The notes: generated from the sequence alone by a model not told the origin. Positions 15,757 to 21,888 are shown, counted from the stretch's first letter. The stretch is 24,952 nucleotides of DNA from Phascolarctobacterium sp. (GCA_022718015.1 JAIHZV010000002.1:1-24952), one strand, 5' to 3'. Made by a program: numbers and translations.

Positions 15757-15784
15757 TTGACGAAAAAATAAAATTTGCTATAAT
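15757..15784 (+). promoter_or_regulatory. Strong promoter of the type I antitoxin RNA
   Basis: TTGACG (15757-15762), a 16-bp A/T-rich spacer and TATAAT (15779-15784) with a TGC extended -10. This is among the closest to consensus in the window, yet no protein gene follows on the plus strand, so it is best explained by a short RNA. Confidence 0.75.
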
Positions 15785-15790
15785 AAAGAC

Positions 15791-15880
15791 AAAGAGAGAC
15801 TCTGACAGTGGTGCGTCAGTCCTCTCCTTGAAATTTAGTTCTTGACGAAAGGCTGCCGTTGACCATGACGTCAGTTTTTT
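15791..15880 (+). ncRNA. Antisense RNA (antitoxin) of a type I toxin-antitoxin locus
   Basis: This is a predicted RNA of about 90 nt. It begins with a stem-loop (GAGAG...CTGAC, 8-nt loop, GTCAG...CTCTC; 15794-15826). It ends in a hairpin CTG.CGT/ACG.CAG (15853-15874) followed by six T's (15875-15880). It is convergent with the toxin gene and would overlap the 3' part of the toxin transcript, the arrangement known for TxpA/RatA- and BsrG/SR4-like systems. The exact ends are estimates. Confidence 0.6.
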
Positions 15881-15898
15881 GTCATATTACAGGTAAAG

Positions 15899-15976
15899 TT
15901 ATTTACGAGTAGACATAATGGTCGCAATAAGCAAACCAAATGTTACCATTAACTGTAACGCTTCAGCTACTGTCAT
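15899..15976 (-). CDS. Putative holin-like type I toxin, 25 residues
   Basis: This small ORF begins MTVAEALQLMVTFGLL, continues with a hydrophobic IATIM stretch and ends STRK. It has an N-terminal polar turn, one membrane-spanning segment (about 7-21) and a basic tail. That matches the small putative holin-like toxins of Firmicutes, whose usual pattern is MTVYEAL-LM-AFG-LI. These peptides insert in the membrane and stop growth when over-produced, and their mRNA is held in check by a cis-encoded antisense RNA. A GGGGG Shine-Dalgarno sequence lies 7 nt before the ATG, its own promoter is at 16026-16054, and a convergent RNA is encoded at 15791-15880. The gene is so short that automatic callers usually omit it. 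The family assignment rests on motif recognition by eye. Confidence 0.75.
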   Translation of the reverse strand: MTVAEALQLMVTFGLLIATIMSTRK

Positions 15977-15983
15977 GCTTCCA

Positions 15984-15997
15984 CCCCCTTACGGAGG
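15984..15997 (-). promoter_or_regulatory. Hairpin sequestering the toxin Shine-Dalgarno sequence
   Basis: In the minus-strand RNA, CCTCC (15997-15993), GTAA (15992-15989) and GGGGG (15988-15984) form a five-pair stem capped by a GNRA-type tetraloop. The GGGGG arm is the ribosome-binding site of the toxin. Such occlusion is common in type I toxin mRNAs, which need processing or refolding before translation. Confidence 0.6.
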
Positions 15998-16025
15998 AAC
16001 TGACCTGTCAGAAGTCTCTAGCGCT

Positions 16026-16054
16026 ATTATAACATTTTGCTTATGCATTAACAA
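16026..16054 (-). promoter_or_regulatory. Promoter of the holin-like toxin
   Basis: On the minus strand -35 TTGTTA (16054-16049) and -10 TATAAT (16031-16026) are 17 bp apart. The predicted transcript starts near 16019, giving a 5' leader of about 43 nt that carries the CTGAC/GTCAG motif and the Shine-Dalgarno hairpin. Confidence 0.65.
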
Positions 16055-16068
16055 TATGTTTACAAAAT

Positions 16069-16100
16069 AAAAAGACGGTCGCAAGACCGTCTTTTTATTT
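16069..16100. terminator. Bidirectional terminator downstream of the alanyl-tRNA editing gene
   Basis: AAAAGACGGTC (16070-16080) and GACCGTCTTTT (16085-16095) form a perfect 11-bp stem with a GCAA/TTGC loop and T-runs on both strands. It lies 19 nt beyond the minus-strand stop at 16114 and insulates the toxin promoter from read-through. Confidence 0.9.
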
Positions 16101-16113
16101 TACCTATGTTCTC

Positions 16114-17313
16114 TTATTTCAGCTTTTCGACAACGCCCACCAGTTTCTCCTGCCAATCCACGCAATAATCTGCACCGCCCTGCGCACAATCGCTCTTGCC
16201 GCCGCCGCGGCCGCCAAAGGCCTCATTGAGCAGCTTGATAAGTACGCGACAGTCACCCTCTGTAGCTGCACCCAGAGCAGCGGCATAGCTGATGCGTTCA
16301 GGCTTAGCCGCTACGAGCAGGCAGATAGTATGCTCCAGCGCCGTAGCCTTCGGCAGAAAGACCTTGATATCCTTGGCATCATGTCCGTCCAGCGGCACAG
16401 CAAGAATTTTTGTGCCAGCCGCATTCGTCGGCGCATTTTCATAAAGCTCCTGCAGCTGTGCCTCTTCGATTTTCAGCAGCTTGCTCTTCACATCATCAAG
16501 CTGCGCCAGCAAATCAGCTTTCAGCTTCGCTAAAGCATCAGGCACCTGCTCCGGCTTTACGGAAAGCCCCTGCGCCACCGCAAGCAGTGTACTGTTCTTT
16601 TTATCCGCATCAGCAAGCGCTCTGCTGCCACAGACAAACTCCACACGGCAGCCGCCCTTATGCTTTTCGTGACGAATAACCTTCACGCTGCCCAGCATGC
16701 CCGTAAACGGCGGATGAGTGCCGCAGCAGGTGCAGATATCAGCGTCCTCCACCGACACAATGCGCAGTGTGCCCGTCAATTTGCTGTTGAACTTGCGCAT
16801 CTTATCCTTGAGCTTGACTGCCTCCGTGCTGTCCATATAGCTGATGTGCACCGGACGGTTCTCCCAGATAATCTCGTTCGTATATAGCTCTGCCTTAAGC
16901 AGCTCCTCCTCCGTCAGCTCCTTATCAAGGTCAATAAAAACATCGTCCTCATTCATATGAAAGCCGATATTATTTGCCTTGAAAAGCTTCCAGCAGGCAT
17001 AGGACAAAAGATGCTCGCCCAAGTGCTGCTGCATCCTGTCGAGGCGCACCATCCAGTCCAGCACCGCCTTAACCTCTGTGCCAACCTCCAGCGGCTTGTC
17101 GCATTCATGATAAATGTGCCCATCCCTCTCACTGACATGGCTAACTATCACGTCAGCAATTTTGCCCTTATCACTGAGCTGGCCGCCGCCCTCCGGGAAA
17201 AACACTGTCTGGTCAAGCTCCACCAGATATTGGCCTTCCTTTTCTGTACAAGCCGTAACCGTGGCCGTGCATTCCTTAAGCAGCGAATTATTTTCAAAAA
17301 GCTTTACTGTCAT
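16114..17313 (-). CDS. Alanyl-tRNA editing protein, AlaX-L type with DHHA1 domain
   Basis: A free-standing relative of the AlaRS editing domain that should deacylate mischarged Ser-tRNA(Ala) or Gly-tRNA(Ala). The 399 residues include FFPEGGGQLSDKG near 38-50, the zinc motifs H97-LGE-H101 and C196-CGT-H200, and a C-terminal DHHA1 domain ending in FGGRGGGKSDCAQGG. This long, two-domain architecture is the AlaX-L/DHHA1 form and not the short AlaX-S. The start at 17313 is supported by GAGGGGG about 7 nt upstream. It stands alone between a terminator and a divergent phosphatase gene. Confidence 0.93.
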   Translation of the reverse strand: MTVKLFENNSLLKECTATVTACTEKEGQYLVELDQTVFFPEGGGQLSDKGKIADVIVSHVSERDGHIYHECDKPLEVGTEVKAVLDWMVRLDRMQQHLGEHLLSYACWKLFKANNIGFHMNEDDVFIDLDKELTEEELLKAELYTNEIIWENRPVHISYMDSTEAVKLKDKMRKFNSKLTGTLRIVSVEDADICTCCGTHPPFTGMLGSVKVIRHEKHKGGCRVEFVCGSRALADADKKNSTLLAVAQGLSVKPEQVPDALAKLKADLLAQLDDVKSKLLKIEEAQLQELYENAPTNAAGTKILAVPLDGHDAKDIKVFLPKATALEHTICLLVAAKPERISYAAALGAATEGDCRVLIKLLNEAFGGRGGGKSDCAQGGADYCVDWQEKLVGVVEKLK

Positions 17314-17341
17314 CTTTATTCCCCCTCAAGCAAATATCTCT

Positions 17342-17384
17342 GAAGAACAGGTGAGCCTTTGGCAGCTTCTTTCGCTAGTTCTTC
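17342..17384 (-). other. Hairpin in the leader of the alanyl-tRNA editing gene
   Basis: GAAGAAC (17342-17348) and GTTCTTC (17378-17384) pair over 7 bp, with a further AGC/GCT pairing inside the loop. It would lie in the 5' leader of the minus-strand gene starting at 17313. No T-box sequence or T-run was recognised, so no function is assigned. Confidence 0.35.
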
Positions 17385-17416
17385 TGCTGTTATTTTATCA
17401 CTTCTCAGCTAAAGTG

Positions 17417-17425
17417 TGTTATAAT
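17417..17425 (+). promoter_or_regulatory. Extended -10 promoter of the HAD phosphatase gene
   Basis: TGT followed directly by TATAAT (17420-17425) forms an extended -10 element. A clear -35 is missing, which this class tolerates. The start codon lies about 50 nt downstream, with AAAGGAG as ribosome-binding site. Confidence 0.45.
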
Positions 17426-17476
17426 CAGATGAGGAAAACAACAAAAAAATTTATTTTTGCATAAAAGGAGCACTAA

Positions 17477-18136
17477 ATGTTTCAAAATTTACTTTTCGAC
17501 TTAGACGGAACACTCACAAACTCTGCCGAGGGCATTACCAAATGCGTGCAATATGCACTGCGTGACCAAGGCATTGAGGTCAGCGACCTGCATAAGCTGG
17601 AGGTCTTCATCGGGCCGCCGCTGCGCGACAGCTTCATGAAGTTTTACGGCTTCACGCGTGAGCAGGCAGAGGCTGGCGTAGAAAAATACCGCGAACGCTA
17701 TACAGATATTGGCATCTGGGAAAACAAGGTTTACGACGGCATGCTGGAGCTTTTACAGGCTTTGCAGGCAGATAAGCGCCGCCTCGGTATGGCAACGGCT
17801 AAGCCAGAGGTCTTTGCAGTTCGTATCGCTGAACGCTTTGGCTTTAATCCATTTTTAGAGGATATCACAGGCGCAAGCCTCGACGGCAAAACAGATAAAA
17901 AAGCTCTCGTCGTTGCCGCTGCCTTAGAAAAATGGCAGCTCACCACACCGGAGCAGAAAAAGACCGTAGCTCTTATCGGGGACCGCCGCGAGGACGTTAT
18001 GGCAGCGCACGAAAACGGTATTGCCTGCATCGGCGTAGGCTTCGGCTTCGGCGGCTACGAAGAACTGAACGCAGCAGGCGCAGATTATTATGTTGAAGAC
18101 ATGGCAGCGCTGCACAAGCTGCTGCTAGGGAAATAA
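17477..18136 (+). CDS. HAD-superfamily phosphatase, phosphoglycolate phosphatase-like
   Basis: This 219-residue hydrolase has motif I FDLDGTLTNS (nucleophile D8, acid/base D10), a helical cap (about 15-85) with the GPPLRDSF loop, and motif II in MATAKPEVF. Motif III is the lysine region DGKTDKKALV and motif IV GDRREDVMAA. This is the HAD-IA subclass with the Gph/PpaX-like layout. The substrate could be phosphoglycolate, pyrophosphate or another small phosphoester; sequence alone does not decide. AAAGGAG precedes the start by about 7 nt. A metallophosphoesterase gene follows after 16 nt on the same strand and is probably co-transcribed. Confidence 0.9.
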   Translation: MFQNLLFDLDGTLTNSAEGITKCVQYALRDQGIEVSDLHKLEVFIGPPLRDSFMKFYGFTREQAEAGVEKYRERYTDIGIWENKVYDGMLELLQALQADKRRLGMATAKPEVFAVRIAERFGFNPFLEDITGASLDGKTDKKALVVAAALEKWQLTTPEQKKTVALIGDRREDVMAAHENGIACIGVGFGFGGYEELNAAGADYYVEDMAALHKLLLGK

Positions 18137-18152
18137 GCACAAGGGTGATTTT

Positions 18153-18845
18153 ATGCATATTTACGCTATCGGCGACCTGCATCTGTCAGGCGAACCGCCC
18201 ACCAAGCCAATGGAAATCTTTGGCGAGCACTGGCGCGGTCATAAAGAAAAAATCCGTCAGCATTGGCTGGAAACAGTAAAAGCAGACGACTCCGTTATCA
18301 TCTGCGGTGACATCTCCTGGGCCATGAGCCTTGAGGAAGCAGCGCAGGACCTGGACTGGCTGGCCCAGTTGCCGGGCCGTAAGCTGCTGCTGCGCGGCAA
18401 CCATGATTACTGGTGGACGAGCCTGGCGAAAATGCAGAAGCGCTTCGGTGAGCATTTTGAATTTCTGCAGAACGGCTGCATTATGGTTGGCAATATCGCA
18501 GTCTGCGGTACGCGCGGCTGGCTTCTGCCTTCAGCAGAAGCCTTTAGCGCCGAGGACGAAAAAATTTACCGTCGCGAGGCTATACGTTTGGAGCTGTCAT
18601 TGCAGGCAGCAGCAAAGCAAAACTCCGCCGCCATCATCGCAGCCTTCCATTATCCGCCGCTGTTCGCACGCACTGAGCACACAGCCTTTACTAATCTGCT
18701 GCATAACTACGGCGTGCAGCACTGTCTCTACGGCCATCTTCACGGCGAAAACCATGTCACAGCCTTTGAAGGCCTGCGTGAAGGCATACGCTATAAGCTT
18801 GTCTCCTGCGATACGCAAGGCTTCGAATTATATAAGGTGATATAA
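18153..18845 (+). CDS. Calcineurin-like metallophosphoesterase
   Basis: A 230-residue dinuclear-metal phosphoesterase. Motifs appear in order: GDLHLS (D8, H10), CGDISWAM (D53), RGNHDYWW (N83, H84), AFHYPPLF (metal histidine) and YGHLHGE near the C terminus. The full set of metal ligands suggests an active enzyme. The GDISWAMS and NHDYWWTS variants are typical of an uncharacterised Firmicutes subgroup (phosphohydrolase, YkuE/MPP-like). There is no signal peptide, so it should be cytosolic. AAGGGTG lies about 6 nt upstream of the start. It ends about 35 nt before a terminator that faces the toxin gene. Confidence 0.9.
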   Translation: MHIYAIGDLHLSGEPPTKPMEIFGEHWRGHKEKIRQHWLETVKADDSVIICGDISWAMSLEEAAQDLDWLAQLPGRKLLLRGNHDYWWTSLAKMQKRFGEHFEFLQNGCIMVGNIAVCGTRGWLLPSAEAFSAEDEKIYRREAIRLELSLQAAAKQNSAAIIAAFHYPPLFARTEHTAFTNLLHNYGVQHCLYGHLHGENHVTAFEGLREGIRYKLVSCDTQGFELYKVI

Positions 18846-18880
18846 CGCTAAAACCGCGTATCTTACTCTCACTAAAGCAA

Positions 18881-18909
18881 AAACGCCCTGGATAACCAGA
18901 GCGTTTTTT
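18881..18909. terminator. Shared convergent terminator of the metallophosphoesterase and YoeB-type toxin genes
   Basis: AAACGCCCTGG (18881-18891), ATAA and CCAGAGCGTTT (18896-18906) form a stem with a single mismatch. T-runs follow on the plus strand (18904-18909) and A/T-rich sequence on the minus side. The plus-strand T-run overlaps the stop codon of the minus-strand toxin (18910-18908). Confidence 0.85.
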
Positions 18910-19171
18910 ATTTTTCTCCGTAATGACTGCCACATTGAAGAATTTCCACAACGTCCCCAGTAACCCTGAAAACAATTCTATTCTTCTTATTAATATGGAC
19001 GCTATAAAAACCAGCTAAATCACCCTTAAGCGGTTCAAGCTGACCAGCACAATTATAACCGTTACGCGTAATATCCTTTAAAAGGTTATTGATTTTCTTA
19101 AGTGTCTTTTTGTCACGTTCCTGCCAAGATAAATATTCTTCCCATGCACCATCGTGCCACGTTTTAGGCAA
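18908..19171 (-). CDS. YoeB/Txe-family mRNA-interferase toxin
   Basis: A RelE-superfamily toxin expected to cleave mRNA at the ribosomal A site. With the TTG at 19171 as start it has 87 residues. The residues E46, K49, R65, H83 and Y84 then fall at exactly the positions of the catalytic residues in E. coli YoeB. GAGGTGG lies 5-6 nt upstream. An earlier in-frame TTG at 19186 would put this Shine-Dalgarno sequence inside the gene. Positions 58-59 read VH where E. coli YoeB has RR, a possible activity difference. It starts 1 nt after the antitoxin stop. No other toxin gene is near. Confidence 0.9.
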   Translation of the reverse strand: MPKTWHDGAWEEYLSWQERDKKTLKKINNLLKDITRNGYNCAGQLEPLKGDLAGFYSVHINKKNRIVFRVTGDVVEILQCGSHYGEK

Positions 19172-19172
19172 T

Positions 19173-19433
19173 TTATTCCACCTCAATTAATTCATGCTGC
19201 GCTATATTACGCCCATGCTTCATATCGTCCGCACGCTGTGCCAGCATTGCCATATTCTCGTCACTGTAAAACGGATCCGCGGAAATTTCAAACGGAATAC
19301 GTTGCTCACGTGTAACCTTCGTTGCAAAGAGCGTAAACGCAGCCGACATACTCAAGCCCATATTTTTACAGGTGGCTTCCATTCTTTTTTTCAAAGTCTC
19401 ATCAACACGGAAACTGATTACTGCCTGTGCCAT
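19173..19433 (-). CDS. RelB/DinJ-family antitoxin
   Basis: An 86-residue antitoxin. The N-terminal half (AVISFRVDETLKKRMEATC, then MGLSMSAAFTLFATKV) is a ribbon-helix-helix DNA-binding domain used for autorepression. The C-terminal part (RIPFEI, DPFYSDENM, ending HELIEVE) is the disordered toxin-wrapping segment typical of Firmicutes RelB/DinJ proteins. AAGGGGGTG precedes the ATG. It is transcribed first and followed immediately by the YoeB-type toxin, the standard type II layout, and the pair would be regulated by conditional cooperativity. Confidence 0.92.
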   Translation of the reverse strand: MAQAVISFRVDETLKKRMEATCKNMGLSMSAAFTLFATKVTREQRIPFEISADPFYSDENMAMLAQRADDMKHGRNIAQHELIEVE

Positions 19434-19457
19434 ACTAGCACCCCCTTTACTACTATC

Positions 19458-19486
19458 ATTGTAGCACGTTGTTCATACAACTGCAA
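19458..19486 (-). promoter_or_regulatory. Promoter and operator of the type II toxin-antitoxin operon
   Basis: Minus-strand -35 TTGCAG (19486-19481) and -10 TACAAT (19463-19458) have a 17-bp spacer. The spacer carries the dyad GTTG-6-CAAC (19468-19481), and CTAC/GTAG flanks the -10. This is a plausible binding site for the ribbon-helix-helix antitoxin. Confidence 0.6.
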
Positions 19487-19520
19487 GCATTTATCTATAA
19501 GTGTATCAAAACAGCATCAA

Positions 19521-19583
19521 TAAAACAAAACAGAACGCTGAAACCCGCTTGCCTACAGGTTTTTCAGCGTTCTGTTTGTTTTT
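19521..19583. terminator. Very strong bidirectional terminator
   Basis: AAACAGAACGCTGAAA (19528-19543) pairs perfectly with TTTCAGCGTTCTGTTT (19562-19577), a 16-bp stem with an 18-nt loop. The minus-strand tail reads TTTTGTTTTATT and the plus-strand tail GTTTTT. It would end the candidate small RNA and any ftsH read-through before the toxin-antitoxin promoter. Confidence 0.9.
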
Positions 19584-19743
19584 GGAGGAGAAAAATATGA
19601 ATTTGCTTTTTACAGCAAATAGCAGCATTGTAAAGTAAGAGTGCTAACCAATGCACCTATGGAAATTGTCTAGGTCAAAGGTCAAGGTTGCAATGCAAAA
19701 TCAGGAAGGGACGACAATGCATTGGTTAGCTATCACTAACTTC
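19521..19743 (-). ncRNA. Candidate small RNA of about 220 nt with long hairpin and CTCCTCC seed
   Basis: The gap between ftsH and the antitoxin (411 nt) holds no convincing protein gene but has a full RNA-gene layout on the minus strand. The promoter is at 19778-19750. A long stem follows, GCTAACCAATGCA (19643-19655) paired with TGCATTGGTTAGC (19718-19730), extended by AGTG/CACT with a small bulge. Inside it are smaller TTGTC/GACAA and TTGC/GCAA pairings. An apparently unpaired TTTTTCTCCTCCAAAAAC (around 19584-19590) comes next, then the strong terminator. CTCCTCC is the complement of a Shine-Dalgarno sequence, as in trans-acting Gram-positive sRNAs. I could not match it to 6S, SRP, tmRNA or RNase P RNA by eye. 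Confidence 0.55.
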
Positions 19744-19749
19744 ACGATT

Positions 19750-19778
19750 ATTGTACCACAGTTTTTTGCAGTTAGCAA
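19750..19778 (-). promoter_or_regulatory. Promoter of the candidate small RNA
   Basis: Minus-strand -35 TTGCTA (19778-19773) and -10 TACAAT (19755-19750) with a 17-bp spacer. No protein gene begins downstream on this strand for 300 nt, so an RNA product is the simplest reading. Confidence 0.55.
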
Positions 19779-19844
19779 CCCCTAACCTAATATTTTTTTA
19801 TAAACTTTTTGACCTGCTCCATTCCACCTGCTTTCCGTCTGCGT

Positions 19845-21701
19845 TTAGGCTTCCACGTCAGCAGACTCCTGCTCTGCTTCTGCCTTCTCTTCACGCTGCA
19901 GAAGCTGCATAAACTCCTCGCCGGTAATTGTTTCCTTCTCCAGCAGATATTGTGCCAGCACATCGAGCTTTTCACGGTTCTCGCTCAAAATCTCACGCGC
20001 CCTGCCATGAGCCTCCTTAATCAGCCCCAGCACAGCCGCATCAATCTTGCCCGCTGTTTCCTCACTGCATTGCAGCGAAGCATCGCCGCCCAGATAACGG
20101 TTGGCAATAACCTCTGTCGCCATCATATCAAATTCTTCAGTCATACCCAGACGCGTCACCATGCTGCGTGCCAGCTTCGTCGCCTGCTCAATATCGTTCG
20201 ACGCGCCGCTCGTGATGCTGCCGAAAACAACCTCCTCAGCACTCCGTCCGCCGGTCATGTTCACTATCTTGTTGAACAGCTCCTCCTTCGTCATAAGCAC
20301 GCTGTCATTGTCGCTGACCTGCATTGTATAGCCTAAAGCGCCGCTGGTGCGCGGAATAATCGTAATCTTATGTACCGGCGCACTATGCTTCTGCATAGCA
20401 GCCACCAGCGCATGACCAATTTCGTGGTAGGCGATAACCTTCTTTTCCTCTGCCGAAATAACAGCACCCTTGCGCTGATAACCAGCGATAACAGTTTCAA
20501 TGGATTCCTCCAAATCCTCCTGCTCCACGATATGACGCTGCATACGCACAGCACGCAACGCGCCCTCGTTGATGATATTCGCCAGCTCTGCACCGCTCGC
20601 ACCAGCCGTTGCTCTCGCCAGCGTGCCATAATCAATATTATCGGCCATCTTCACAGCACGCGCATGCACCCTCAGGATAGCCTCACGGCCCTGCAAATCC
20701 GGCAGCTCCACCGGCACACGACGGTCAAAACGACCCGGGCGCAGCAGCGCCTTATCTAGCGATTCCGGACGGTTCGTAGCAGCCAGAATAACAACGCCCT
20801 TGCTGCCGTCAAAGCCATCCATCTCGCTGAGCAGCTGGTTCAGCGTCTGCTCACGCTCGTCGTTGCCGCCAAACTGACCGTTATCGCGGCGCTTGCCGAT
20901 AGCATCAATCTCATCAATGAACACGATGCACGGAGCCTTCTCCTGTGCCTGCTTGAACAAATCACGCACACGCGCAGCGCCCATGCCGACAAACATCTCG
21001 ACAAACTCACTACCGCTGATGCTGAAAAACGGCACCTTCGCCTCACCGGCTACAGCACGCGCCAGCAGGGTTTTGCCTGTACCCGGAGGTCCGACGAGCA
21101 GTGCCCCCTTCGGCATATTCGCGCCGATTTCCTTGTACTTGCCCGGATTATGCAGAAAATCCACCAGCTCCATGAGCGCTTCCTTCGCCTCGTCCTGTCC
21201 GGCAACATCAGCAAAGCTTTTGCCGGTAGTCGCCTCCACATAAACCTTGGCGTTGCTCTTGCCAAAGCTCATAGCGTTGCCGCCCATGCGCTTGCCCATA
21301 AAATACATGAACAGCTGACCTAAGGCAAAGAAAATCAGAATCGGCATAATCCAGTTGGTGAAGAACGTCACAATCGGACTCTGCTCTCGCGGCACAACCT
21401 GCGTAAATTCTACCTTGCTCTTCATCAGACGGTTTGCCAGCTCAGGGTCTTCTACACGGCCGGTAACATAAATCTCTTTTTCATTATCCTTATCTACGGC
21501 TGCCAGACGCTTATCGGTAATCTCAACCTTCGACACCTTGCCTTCATCAACCATCTTGATAAAGCTGTTATAAGAAACATCCTTCACCTTCGGATTGACA
21601 AAGGTTGGCATGATAACCGTATTAATCACTAAAATAATCAGCAACGCCAGACCGTAATAATAAAACAGCGAGCGCGGCTTTTTATTGTTGTCATTATTCA
21701 T
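19845..21701 (-). CDS. ftsH: ATP-dependent zinc metalloprotease FtsH
   Basis: A membrane-anchored AAA+ protease that degrades misfolded membrane proteins and regulatory proteins. The 618 residues comprise TM1 (about 14-33), an extracytoplasmic segment (about 34-110), TM2 (about 115-135) and the AAA module. That module has Walker A GPPGTGKT (204-211), Walker B FIDEIDA (261-267), the second region of homology (ATNRPE...LRPGRFDR, about 308-327) and the pore loop with FVGMGA. The peptidase motif H426-E-I-G-H430 follows. The last 20 residues are acidic and low-complexity. CGAGGAG precedes ATG 21701 by 8 nt. It is divergent from pyc. No terminator was seen directly after its stop; transcripts may end at the strong hairpin at 19528-19577. 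Confidence 0.98.
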   Translation of the reverse strand: MNNDNNKKPRSLFYYYGLALLIILVINTVIMPTFVNPKVKDVSYNSFIKMVDEGKVSKVEITDKRLAAVDKDNEKEIYVTGRVEDPELANRLMKSKVEFTQVVPREQSPIVTFFTNWIMPILIFFALGQLFMYFMGKRMGGNAMSFGKSNAKVYVEATTGKSFADVAGQDEAKEALMELVDFLHNPGKYKEIGANMPKGALLVGPPGTGKTLLARAVAGEAKVPFFSISGSEFVEMFVGMGAARVRDLFKQAQEKAPCIVFIDEIDAIGKRRDNGQFGGNDEREQTLNQLLSEMDGFDGSKGVVILAATNRPESLDKALLRPGRFDRRVPVELPDLQGREAILRVHARAVKMADNIDYGTLARATAGASGAELANIINEGALRAVRMQRHIVEQEDLEESIETVIAGYQRKGAVISAEEKKVIAYHEIGHALVAAMQKHSAPVHKITIIPRTSGALGYTMQVSDNDSVLMTKEELFNKIVNMTGGRSAEEVVFGSITSGASNDIEQATKLARSMVTRLGMTEEFDMMATEVIANRYLGGDASLQCSEETAGKIDAAVLGLIKEAHGRAREILSENREKLDVLAQYLLEKETITGEEFMQLLQREEKAEAEQESADVEA

Positions 21702-21738
21702 GTCTTCATCTCCTCGCTAAATTTATAGTTATACATTT

Positions 21739-21767
21739 ATTGTATACCTATATTCTACAACAAGCAA
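21739..21767 (-). promoter_or_regulatory. Probable ftsH promoter
   Basis: Minus-strand -35 TTGCTT (21767-21762), 17-bp spacer, -10 TACAAT (21744-21739), 37 nt before the start codon. The -10 region sits in the dyad TATACA/TGTATA (about 21730-21747), so a repressor bound there would block RNA polymerase. Confidence 0.55.
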
Positions 21768-21807
21768 ATGACAAAATTGTGATAAATCCCTTTAACATAA
21801 GAATACC

Positions 21808-21815
21808 TGTATACA
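21808..21815. promoter_or_regulatory. TGTATACA palindrome, possible operator between ftsH and pyc
   Basis: A perfect 8-bp palindrome extends to near-symmetry as CCTGTATACATG. It lies 13 nt upstream of the pyc -35. Two related GTATAC/TATACA strings occur at about 21741-21747 and 21850-21856. Spaced repeats of one palindrome in a divergent promoter region suggest a transcription-factor site. The identity of the factor is unknown. Confidence 0.35.
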
Positions 21816-21828
21816 TGTCCTCTATGGG

Positions 21829-21857
21829 TTGAATTTATGTACGATGTTATATACAAT
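21829..21857 (+). promoter_or_regulatory. Probable pyc promoter
   Basis: TTGAAT (21829-21834), exactly 17 bp, then TACAAT (21852-21857). The start codon is 31 nt downstream, with an ideal AAGGAGG ribosome-binding site about 8 nt before the ATG. Confidence 0.6.
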
Positions 21858-21888
21858 AAACTTGTAAATATCTAAGGAGGTCAGTCCA

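Noticed and set aside
17342..17384. T-box riboswitch before the alanyl-tRNA editing gene
   Set aside because: A hairpin exists, but no T-box sequence, specifier loop or antiterminator could be recognised, and the leader is too short.
19597..19638. 13-residue plus-strand ORF (MNLLFTANSSIVK) with a perfect GGAGGAG ribosome-binding site
   Set aside because: It lies directly behind a strong terminator, with no convincing plus-strand promoter. GGAGGAG is better explained as the complement of the CTCCTCC seed of the minus-strand RNA. A leader or toxin peptide cannot be fully excluded.
19643..19730. MITE-like element with 13-bp terminal inverted repeats
   Set aside because: The inverted repeats are better explained as the stem of a transcribed RNA with its own promoter and terminator, and no target-site duplication is visible. 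A genome-wide copy search could reverse this.
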